From the NCBI RefSeq assembly GCF_004011695.2, contig NC_082409.1, positions 2,294,001 to 2,358,000 on the forward strand: DNA of 64,000 bases, read 5' to 3'. The notes below the pieces were generated by a model that saw only the letters and a list, made by a program, of their open reading frames with translations, ran no database searches and was not told the DNA's origin. The position numbers and the translations under genes are program-made. This document shows positions 10,375 through 20,700 of the stretch, piece by piece. Numbering within the stretch: position 1 is the stretch's first letter; the number at the start of each line of letters is the position of its first letter. This stretch comes from Ascochyta rabiei (Eukaryota > Ascomycota > Dothideomycetes > Pleosporales > Didymellaceae).

Positions 10375-11075
10375 TACCTTTTAGCCTGCTGTTTAGCTTT
10401 TGAGATTACTGCCTTAGCCTTCTCCTTCTCTTGTACCTCCTTAGCCACCTCTCTTGCTACACGCTTCTCCTCCTTCTCCTTGTCCTTAACAAGCTTCTTA
10501 GCGGCTGCTACTTCCTTATTAGTTGCTTTGCTAAGCTTCTCCTCTCTCTCTTCTTGTTGTTTTATCCTTTTACAGAAGCGTGCTTCTCTTACTTTTAAAG
10601 GAGACTAAAACACACCACTCCTATAGTATTCCTCCTCTTGTTATAGATCTAAGGTTTTGTACTTCTTCTTATGCTTCTTCTACGTCTTTAATGTCTTTTT
10701 AAGGTTATCTACCTTGTGTTTAAGGAGTAAGGCTTTAATTAAGATGTAGTAGATAAATTGTCTTATCTTTTTAACATTACTGCTGCCCTAATCTTTAGCA
10801 ACACGCTGCAACAACAACTCTATTTTAAGCTAATCTTTGTTACTGTAAACAGAGGATAAGCTCTTATCTAAATCTAAGGTCTCTAGTGTTTTAACAAAGC
10901 AGTAGAGGATAACGTTAGGTTTAAGTAGTTCTATACCTGTTGCCTTAAAGGACTTAAGTATTAGCTTTTCTGTAAAGCTACTTACCTACGGCTACTAGAA
11001 CAGTTAAAAGAAGTCTGCTATTATAGTTAATAACATGGTTTAAGACTTAAAGATCTACGTTGTAAGTGCTTTTAA

Positions 11076-11739
11076 GTATATTAGGAAAAGACTTCTTGTG
11101 TTGAAAAGTATAGATACGTCTTATTGTACTATATCCTGTTATAGGCCTAGACCTTATCCAAGCCTTAAGCGAGACTAGATAGTTACGTGCCCTACAGACA
11201 TATTAGAAGAACATATAACGTGTTACCTCCTTAAGAGATATAATACTATATTAACCCTTATTATATCCTACCCTAAGGCTAGTCTATTACATTTATATCT
11301 CTTCTTCTAGGAGAACAGCTAGCACTCGTACTATGTTAGCCAGTTCCTAGAATAACCCCCTAGACAAATCTGTTCCCTTAACCCTTTAGGAATTTATAGC
11401 CTTAATATTATAGTTTATAATAATCTTATAGTAAGTCTTAACTACTACTAATAAGTGTATAGTATTACTTAAATATAATAACTCTAATATATGCATGTTT
11501 GTTAAGTCCCTAGCATAAACAGCTAACGCCTGTACTAGACCTGCGTCTACTGTCCTATTGTCCTCCTTAGGAGCAATACTGTACCTATTAACGTCTACTC
11601 TAGCCCCTAACCTGCCTTACAACGTGCTATTTTTAGCGTCTACTCTAGGCCTATATGCCTCTATGCAGACATCTACAGCCTATAGGAAGCCACTTCCTAT
11701 AGGTAAGGCCTTTACTAGAGATAAATTCTAATTTAAGGT
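11076..11739. other. AT-rich sequence, no recognised gene
   Basis: Lies between the broken end of A2 and the first recognisable Gypsy gag codons. It could hold the LTR and leader of that Gypsy element, but I found no second copy in the window to define an LTR. Confidence 0.4.
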
Positions 11740-14700
11740 ATAGTAGGTTATAATAGAATATAATCTATAGGTAGATATGTCCTTTATTAGTAGGCTATAG
11801 GACATGTTTACCTTTATATAGTTCTAGCTTAGTACGTCTGTACAATATAATATAGCACTATTCTATAACATTAGAGGTACCTAAGGTGTGTAGAGCCTAG
11901 AGGACTTCCTAGTATACCTAGAATTCTGCTACAGCAACAACTACAGCTAGGAACAGGCCTAGGCAAAACTAGAGAGCGTCTGTTAGGGTTCTAATAAGTT
12001 GTTCTTAGACTTTTTTATCTAATTTAAGCAGCTACTAGTGCAAAGTAGCGGCCTTTACTAGGATAGAGAACAGCGCCTATTAAAACTCTGCTAGGTTCTA
12101 AACGCCAATATCTATAATATAGTAATAAACTAAGGAGTAGCCTATATAGATTATAATGCAGCTGTTATAGAGTATAAGTCTATTACTATAGACGTTAAGA
12201 CTATAGCTATAGAAAACTAGCTGTGTTACAGCCTTACCTAGGCGCTGCCTAAGCATAATAGAGACAGTAACATTAAGATAACAGTTATGTCTGCAGTACG
12301 CACTAGCAGCAGTGCTAAGCAGGGGGGTTAGAAGTAGTCTGCTCCTAATTAGGCAACGTAGATTCCTGATAAGGTATTCCAGCAACGCTAGGAGGCTAAC
12401 CTGTGTACCTATTACAGCAAGGAGGGATATATTTACTAGGAGTATGCTAATACAGTAGTAACTACAGTATAGGCAGTAATAATCTTAGGTAAGAAAGAGG
12501 CTAGTTTATATAGGGAAAACTAGCTGCTCCTAATATAAGTCTAAGTTAGGAGCGCTGTAGAAGTGTATTAGCAGGGGAGACTACTAGTACAGGGGCATTG
12601 CAGGCTACTAGGGGAGCTATTACAGACTCTATAGACAAGCCCCTATTCTATATCCTTTTATTTATTAATAGAGCAACTTAGGCTAATGTGCTAGTAGACT
12701 TAGGGTATAAATACTTTAGCGTAGTAAGCGATAACTTTGCTACGCGCTTAGAAGGAGACTTTAATAAAGTGCTGCTACAACGCTTAGCGTAAGTAGTAGG
12801 CACTAGTAGGAAGTCTATAATCTCCAGTTTAGTCTATTTTAGGTATAACTTAGACAGGTGGCGCTTATAGGCTGTAGCCTACATAGTGCTAGGTCTAAGC
12901 TAGAACATTATTTTAGGGAAACCCTAGCTTTAATAAGAGGGTGTAGAATTAGATGTAGAAAAGGGTATACTAATAATATAACAGGTAGGGAATATTATAG
13001 TCTATAAGTCCTTATAGTATATAGTAAATGTTTACATAGATCTTCTATTAGTAACTAAGTTTAATAAGACTCTAGCTAATAGGCTCTAGGAGCACTTGCG
13101 TAGGGACTGGTTTGTCTCTACAAGCCTCTACAACATTACTAAAATCCTCTTAGTCTAATCCCTAGGAGCGTAAGGGGCGGCGGAGGAAGTGGACTCTCTC
13201 CCCCCTAAGTTAGTCTAGTTTTAGGACCTATTTAATAAGAGTAAGGCTTTAGGCCTTCCCCTACACAGGGGCTAGATAGATTACTACATATAGTTGCAAC
13301 GCAACTAGTCTAGAAAGAAGAAGCCTTTACCCTAGGGCCCTCTGTACAACATGCTAAGGGACTAGCTACTTAAGCTATAGAAGTAGGTGTTAGCACTAAT
13401 AGATAAGGGGTAGATCTGCGCCTCCTCTTCCCTAGTAGGGGCCCTAGTCCTGCTAGTTAAGAAGTCCTCTAGTAGGTAGCGTATGTGCGTAGACTATTAC
13501 GCACTTAATAGTATTATAATTACTAACTAGTACCTACTTCCTCTTATTAAGGAGACGTTGCGTACACTAGGGGGTGCCTACTAGTTCTCTAAGGTTAATG
13601 TTTATGTAGCGCTTTACTAGATTTATATTACAGAAGGAGATAAGCACCTTTCTACGTTCTGCACTTGCTTTAGACTCTTTAAGTAGCTAGTCTACCTGTT
13701 TAGCCTAGCTAGAGCACTAGTATCCTTCTAGCGTTACATTAACAGCGCGTGTTAGGAGATATTACGTAACAATACTCCTGCATACCTAGATAATGTCCTT
13801 ATTTACAGTAGTAGGTCTAGAACAGACTACTTAGGGAAGGTTAGCAGAGTCCTTACTCTCCTACGCGATGTAGGGCTATATTTAGATTCTAAGAAGTGCG
13901 TATTTATAATAAAGGAGGTATACTACCTAAGATATATTATAGAAGCTAGAAAGGACATTTACCTTAATTCTAAGAAGGTTAAGGCTATTTGTAATTAGAA
14001 AGCCCTACAGTCTTTACGCGGGTTCTGCAGTTTCCTAGGGTTTACTAACTTTAACTAGGACTTTATCCTAGCCTTCTCTAATATTACTGCCCTACTTAAT
14101 TGACTTATAGGGAAGGATATCGTGTTCTAGTAGGGGCAGGAGGAGGATGCGGCGTTTTACTAGCTAAAGAACGCATTTATAACAGAACTAGTCCTAGCCT
14201 AATAGGACCCTAAGTAAGAGACACTACTAGAGGCAGACTACTCTAGTAAGGCGTTAGGTAGCTGCCTTTCTTAATAGTATAGGAAGGTGCTTTACCCTAT
14301 AGCGTACTACTCTGCTATACTTATATTAGAATAACAGACCTAGACTATCTATAATAAGGAGTTAACTGCTGTTATAAAGTGCCTAGGGGTCTAGGTAGCT
14401 AAATTAGGGTCTGTTGCTAGGCTGTTTACTATCCTAACTAATTACGAGAATCTCTAGTACTTTACTACAGCGCACAGGCTAAGTAAGAGGCAGCACTGCT
14501 AGGTAGAGGAGCTGTTAAAGTTCTGTTTCTACCTTTGCTTCTGCCTAGGGTGCCTTGCAGCCTAACTAGATGCGCTAAGCTGCTAGGAACAGGACTATAA
14601 TAGGAGGTAAGAGGGGGTCTATAGGATAATAACCCTAATTTTAGTATTAGTCGTTAGTACACTAGGCTCTAGTACGCCTCTACTTTTTATTAATATGTAT

Positions 14701-15215
14701 ATATAATTACTATAGGATAAAGGTGTTTAGCAGGACGCAGAGCATATAGCGCGCCTATCTGCTAACTATAATAGGGCCTACTAGTTCCCTCCTAAGGCTA
14801 AAACTACTTAGTAAATTATAGATTGCACACTTAGTGCTCACAGTATGCTAGTGTAGCGTGAATTTACGTAGGTTCTGCGCTAGAAGCTACTTATAAGTAC
14901 AATAATCTAAAGAGCACACAAATCTAACCTAACAGGCTATCTAGGTGCTAACGCTACGTTCTATATTGTTAGACGCGTCTTCTACTAGAAGGGGTATTAT
15001 AGGAAATTTAGCGATATATCTGTAACTGCTACTGTTTTAGCGCGTATGTATTACAGCACTAACAACAGGGCTTACTCTAGCTATTGCCTATTGCTGACTG
15101 TTTTTAGTCCTAGATCTTAATAGACTTTATAGTTAACCTCCCTTAGGCTAACAAGAACACACTGCACTATCTCTTAGTTATTACAGATTGTATCTCTATG
15201 TCTGTGCAGCTAGAA
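11740..15215 (+). pseudogene. Ty3/Gypsy gag-pol relic (element D), heavily RIP-mutated
   Basis: Retrotransposon polyprotein with stops every few tens of codons. The capsid-like gag region near 11900-12110 includes EDFLVYLEFCY, KLESVC and SNKLFLDFF. A zinc knuckle near 12400-12440 is degraded (CTYYSKEGYIY, where the second Cys and the His are now Tyr). A protease tail follows, NIILGKPWL, near 12900. Reverse transcriptase blocks are MCVDYYALNSI, LPLIKETLRTLGGAY, FSKVNVYVALY and AYLDNVLIYS (YLDD now YLDN, about 13785), then FCSFLGFTNFN, RNase H and an incomplete integrase (HHCC-side IVRRVFY near 14970). It ends near 15215 without a visible 3' LTR of its own. Confidence 0.85.
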
Positions 15216-15229
15216 GCGATAACTTCTAT

Positions 15230-15482
15230 TGTTCCAGTATAAGTATCGAAGCATCTCGTTAGCAGGCACATTAGGAAGGATACTTATTAACATCATTGTT
15301 AAGGGTTAGAGAGATAGGTAGTACAGTAATTAAATTCTATAAGTAAGTGTTTCTAGTTAGTGTTGTAGGTGTTGTGCCTTAACAGCTACTGTTAAGGCTT
15401 CTTATACCTTTCTGTCAGCCAGATTACATACACTAGCTAAGCATCCTAGTTCGTACTAAGGTAGTTACTGTATGCACCAGCA
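15230..15482 (-). repeat. LTR, R1 family (253 bp), with polypurine tract
   Basis: Read on the minus strand it runs TGCTGGTGCATAC to CTGGAACA, with TG..CA ends. It matches 33225-33483 closely. Directly upstream on the minus strand (15487-15500) is AGGGGGGGGAGG, a classical polypurine tract, so this is a 3' LTR of a minus-strand element. Flanking 5-mers (TCTAT, TAAAC) do not match. Confidence 0.8.
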
Positions 15483-15499
15483 TAAACCTCCCCCCCCTA

Positions 15500-17010
15500 A
15501 GAGCTTAGCCCTATTAAGCAAATAAACTAATTTAAAACCAAACTCTAAACTATTTACTAATCTCCTTTATTATTCTGCTTGCTCTTTCCTATTACTACCT
15601 CCCTAATTCTGCAATCTTGTTAAGGCCCTAGTTTCCCAAGCAGGTTATTAACTAGAGTCTCCTAATGGCTTAGGGGTAGGAGAGTCTAGTACATGTCTTA
15701 ATAAATCCTAGTCTAAGGCGCTGCCTAATTTTCATGTTATCTAGGTAGTAGCCTCTGTTGCTTTAATAGTTAGACTGTTAAACAACTTGTCTAGAGCACC
15801 CCCCTGTGTGTGCTGTCTGTCCTATAACTCCTATCCTTTCTTATGTTCTAGTACTACTCTATTATTAGTAAAGAAGGATTAATTAGGGATACCTAACTCT
15901 TTATTAGCCCTAAAGCATTTTTTCTTAGACATCTTTACCTACTGCTAATGCCTCTTTACTATAGCAACGTTGTTATTCCTGCTCTTCTAAAGAAACTTTA
16001 CAAGCTCCTTGTTATTAAGACTAAAAATACAAAGTATCTCTTGCTAAAATAGGTAAGAGTTATACTAAGCCTAGCAATAGATAGCCTTAGAAATCTAGAA
16101 GGAGAAAGTTAGTGCTATATCTGCTAGGAAAGCATAGGGAGCACTACTAAACTTGTTTAAATAATCTAACAGTAATAAAGGTTCTAGCGTAAGCATCTAA
16201 TAAGAACTAGCAATATCCTTGTCCAATCCTATGTCTAGGATCTCTATAGTTTCTCTGTCCTCTGTTACCAGCACGTACGAAGGAAGTATAATTTAGCGTT
16301 ATATTGTAGATAGTCTAGTAGAACTATATAGCAGTGCTAGGTGGGAGATTCTAACATCCCTCTACTTGCAAGGATACTTCTTCTACTCAGCACCTACTAC
16401 GTCTTATGCTAACGTAGGGTAGTTAACTGTATCCACCTAACCCTTAATATAACTATTACGTTACTTAATTCTATTATCTTTCCTCTAAGATAGGTATTCT
16501 AGAACTAAATTGTAGAAACCTTCTAGAGTAATAGTGCAGTTGTTTTTATCCTTATTATTAAAGGATACTAAGCCTTGTATTATAGCTATTCCTCTACCTA
16601 ACTCTATAGCGTTATAGAGGTTATAATCTACATGCTTAAAGAACGTCTAATCTCTAGGCTTAGTGTATTTAGTGTAGTATAGGTTGGAGATTAAGTTAGT
16701 TTGTTAACAGAGTACTGCGTAGTATAGCTAGTACTGCAGATTACCCCTTACTAGTTGTTAGATAACAGAGTGGTACATAATTCTACACTACCTTAGATTG
16801 CTTTTGCTATGCTTTATATAAGTATAATAGTTATATATGTTAAAGTATTTGTCTACTATTTTCTAGAGTTCTAGATTGTTTTAATACATAGAGGCAAACA
16901 CAGAGACTACAATAGTGCCCTTCTAGTTTAGACTGTCTGCCTTAGCTTAAAAATGTTAAGATAGATGCCTAGAGATAAAGTTGCTCTAGATAAGGTCAAT
17001 GTTGAGTTTC
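15500..17010 (-). pseudogene. Unrecognised retroelement-associated ORF, possibly 2OG-Fe(II) dioxygenase-like
   Basis: One minus-strand frame stays coherent through about 17010-16260 if TAG/TAA are read as mutated Gln/Trp codons. It contains KGTIVVSVFASMY, KHSKSNLR, NLISNLYYTKYTKP, FFKHVDYNLYNAIELGRG, IIQGLVSFN and NNCTITLEGFYNLVLEYL. The H-V-D (16626-16634) followed about 40 residues later by GFY (His in the ancestor would need one C-to-T change) resembles the HxD..H metal triad of phytanoyl-CoA-dioxygenase-like enzymes. The spacing is shorter than usual, so this is tentative. A second coherent stretch (15920-15500) includes YYLDNMKIRQRLRLGFIKTC. I see no gag, RT or integrase motif between the two LTR-like flanks. 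Confidence 0.4.
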
Positions 17011-17029
17011 ACACTTTAGACAAAGTCCG

Positions 17030-17514
17030 TAAGTGATCGTTTAATTGGGTCTTAGGGATAAGTACGTGCAGGGGTTCTCGAGGGGGTAGTTGTCTAGTTA
17101 AAGACTGTGGCAACTAGGGGTTGCAAGGAAGAGTATAGAGTAGACTATTTGTTTTACAAGCAGGGTTAAGATATTTTAATAACAAAGTTAATTATAAAGT
17201 TAAACACAAACTATAAGGGTTGTGTTCCTACAAACTATATACTTTATTAATTGTAGTAGTAATATAGACTAATTAGTGTTGTGCATCTTCTAATCGCACT
17301 AAGCACTAATTACACTAAGTACTAATTGTACTAATTACGCTAATCACTAACTGTACTAATTACGCCAAGCCCTTATCAGGTCACGTGTCCCCTTGGTTGT
17401 TGGCCGAGTGCTGACATGTAATTGTTGCTTACTTGTTGTTTGTTCTGTTGTTATAATCACTGTGCCGCAGCCACTGTAATTGGACGAATCCTTCCTGTGT
17501 TCTGTGAATTGTAA
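17030..17514 (-). mobile_element. LTR and leader related to the right-edge Gypsy family
   Basis: On the minus strand, 17514 begins TGTTACAATTCACAG. The end of the LTR and the following leader (about 17230-17030) match 59090-59320 of the right-edge Gypsy element, including GTTTGTGTTTAAC, TCTTAACC and CTTATCCCTAAGA. The LTR body (17235-17514) is divergent and contains short repeats of CACTAATTA/TACTAATTA. It therefore marks the 5' end of a minus-strand LTR element that reads into the dioxygenase-like ORF. Confidence 0.65.
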
Positions 17515-17556
17515 CAGTTAAGTACTGTAGGAACTAGGTGAAATTAATAGGACTGT

Positions 17557-17709
17557 TGTGAGATAATATGCTAAATATGCAAAGATGATGATAAAGGTGA
17601 TTTATTAATAATTATCTGTCTTAATAACTAATTTTATGTGTGTGTGCCGCTAGCCCCTAAGTTAGCCAAGGTTAACACAGCTTAGTTCGGTAATGTTAGT
17701 TATCTAACA
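17557..17709 (-). repeat. 3' LTR of Copia 2
   Basis: 153 bp. The family LTR starts TGTCAGATAA and ends TTATCTGACA, mutated here to TGTTAGATAA on the minus strand. The core GCTAGCGGCACACACACATA is shared with every copy. Confidence 0.85.
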
Positions 17710-17799
17710 CACCCCCTTAGCTTTAAGGCCCTATAAAAGCTAGACACAATTAGCTCTTATTGTACCTCTGGGTTAGTAAGCTTTTAGTTAAGTAATTTT

Positions 17800-20700
17800 A
17801 TATAGGTGTTGGCTGGCTTTTTTTGTTTAGTATGCTTCCCTAGTCCTAGCTGCCTTAGAAAGGTTAATTACTTGCTTGTAGGCAGAGCCTTCTTAAGTCT
17901 GTTAGCTAACATCTTAGTAGATAGGACATAATTCACTATTATAGTGCCTTTGTTTGCCTCTTGTTATAGCTAGTGGTTATAAATATCTACATGTTATAGT
18001 TTAGTTTATAGTTTAGAGACTTCCTTATTAATTAATTAGATATTCTAGGTATTATTATATAAAATAGTAATTAATAATTATAAGAGGTTTAGGCTAAGTT
18101 CCAACAATAGTTGTAAGATAAAGATAGCTTCCTTAGCTACCTATGCTAGGGCAAGTAGCTCTGCTTTAGTTGTTAATGTAGTAACTGTGTCTTGTTTATT
18201 AGTTCTCTAGGTAATAAGTCCTCTATATAGTTTAATAGTATATCCTTAGGAGCTCTTCCTGTTAAGAGTATTATTAGCAAATAATGCATTACTAGCAACT
18301 ACTAGGTGCTTACTACCTCTAAAGGTAAGAGACAGGTCTTATGTTCCTTATAGGTACAATAGTACTTTCTCTGCTGCATTATAATGCTGCTGTCTAGGGT
18401 TATTAAGGAACTGTGCCAGCCTAGATGTAGCAAATGTAATATTAGGCCTAGTTGTAATTGCAACAAAGAGGAAAGATCTAATTTTTCTCTAGTATTTATC
18501 AATTTCTAATGCTGCAGCTTCCCCTTTATTTAGTAGAAGCTTAACACTTAATATTAGTGTGTTATGTTGTATGTCTGTCTTATCTGCTAGGGAGCTAATT
18601 CTGTTAATGTATAACGTCTGTAAGAGAAGGATCTTTAGGATGTCTTAGTCTTAGGTTGTCTCCACTCCTAGGAACTATTACAGATTATTTCCTCTAATAA
18701 CAGAGTATTTGTTAGTAATATAGCTAAGGGCCTTGTCTACCCTATATCCTCTAGTCAGGTAATAAGCTATAATAATATTGTCTATATAGAAGAAGATAGT
18801 AACTCTATTCTTAAGTAAGCAACATAGTTTATAGGGAATAACTGCAAATCTATAGCTTGTTAGAGTAAATGTAAATTCCTTTTACTAGAGGAGTAGAGAG
18901 ATTCTTAGTCTATATAGTGGCTTGTGTAGCTGTAGGACTATACCTAGTTTCTAATACCTACATAGCATCCTTATATAGACTTCTCTGTTAATTCATATAT
19001 AAATAAAGGCGTTTATAACATTAAACTACTTAAGTTCTAGGTTATGTGCTGCTAAAATTGCTATAAGCATTCTAAAGGACCTGCTAGCTAGTATTGCTGC
19101 GTAGGTATCTTTAGAAGTAATATTTTATTACCAGTTACCTTAGACTACTAGTTGCGCCTTATATTTAAGTAGGTAGTAGTCCTTATTAAGCTTGTACGTG
19201 TATACCTACATACAATCAAGTATCTAGTGTCCTGCTGCCCTAGTCTTTGTTAGGGGTACTTTAGACTATAACTTTATGTTCTAAAAGCTTCTAAGGTGTT
19301 CTTACTTAGCTTCTTTAAACTATTTGTGAAGTAGGTGGTCCTCTAGGTTTAATTGTGCAGTTAGCTCTAGTAGGAGTTAGCTTTAATAAGGCTTAAGCCC
19401 TTTTATTAACATTTGTTTTAACCTAGCCTTATTAATATTGTTACCCTAGTATGTGCCTATGCATCTGCCTTATGTGCTAGCTATAAATGCAGCTTTCTAC
19501 AGGATAATTTGTGAAGTTCCTTAAGATTGCGCTAGCGTCAATTCCAACTAATTAGCAGTTAACCAGTGCCACTTTCCAACTCCTGATTCGCTGTTACCTC
19601 TTGCTAACTGGGATAATAACAGCATGTTCATTAACAGCGCAACTAGTAGCAGAGTTAGAGGAGTTATTAGATATATATATCTAGCTTTCTGTCTATTATT
19701 ATATCCTAACGTACTCCACAGGTGAGCGGATCAAACGGGTGAGCGGATCAAACGGGTGAGCGGATCACTCTGCTAAGACCACACCAAACCTCCACCTTAC
19801 CACGCAATGCCTCAACAACAACATTAATCTACGCCCTTAAGAGAAGCTGCAATACAGCTTGCGCTCTAGGCAATTAAATAAGACGTAATACTTACCCTGT
19901 AACGCGCTGCAGCTATATATAACGCGCCTTACAGCACACTATATACTTAATACACAGGACAACCTACATAAGCTAATTCTACGCTAGTTTAACAGATTAT
20001 AGACTAGACTAAGAAGGACGTAATTGCTAAGTACATCCTTAAGCTAGATGCATAAGGATTTGCCCCTTAGCTAGCTACTGTAGCTTATATAGCTAATTCT
20101 TTACGTGCTAAGTATAATATAGGCTATATTAGTATAAACTAGCCTAACACATTTGTTAAGCGCTGCCCTAACCTTAAAGTAAGGTTTAATCGCAAGTACA
20201 ACTACAAGAGAGCCCTCTGTAAGAATCTAGAGATTATTAGGGGCTAATTCAGGCTTATAGCAAATGTTAAAGCTAAGTATAGTATCTAGGACAATAACAT
20301 ATACAACTTTAATAAGACAGGCTTTATAATAGGCTAGATATTAACAGGAGTAGTTATTACAGGCTTAGAGCGTTAAGGACGGCTAAAGGTAGTGCAGCAG
20401 GGTAACTGTAAGTAGATAACAGTTATACAGAGCATTAATAGCACAGGGTAGGCTATTCTACCCTTTATTATCTTTAAAGGCTGCAACTACCTCTCTGCCT
20501 AGTATAAAGAGGACAATCTGCCCTATAATTAGGTTATTAGAGTCTCTAAGAACAGATAGATTACTAATAAGCTTAGTCTAGACTAGTTAAAGCACTTTAA
20601 TGCCTATACAAAGACGCGCACCTAAGGAGTATACTAGCTGATCCTTATTAATAGCTATAAGAGCTATAACTCCCTTAATTTCTAATAATACTGTAAGGAA

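Larger units (their letters stand above)
7721..11075 (-). mobile_element. Fot1/pogo-like element A2, split by two insertions
   Basis: Second copy of element A, starting CCATGTCCGTGCGCGTAATG after TA 7719-7720. Segments 7721-8051, 8490-8505 and 10377-about 11075 align end to end with A1 5590-6650 once the MITE (8054-8487) and element B1 (8508-10374) are removed. The segment beyond 10377 repeats the Lys-rich tail and C-terminal part of the A1 transposase. Similarity ends near 11075, so the transposase N-half and the other terminal repeat are lost. Confidence 0.8.

Noticed and set aside
12098..12385. 95-residue minus-strand ORF
   Set aside because: Antisense to the gag region of Gypsy D, which has motifs on the plus strand.
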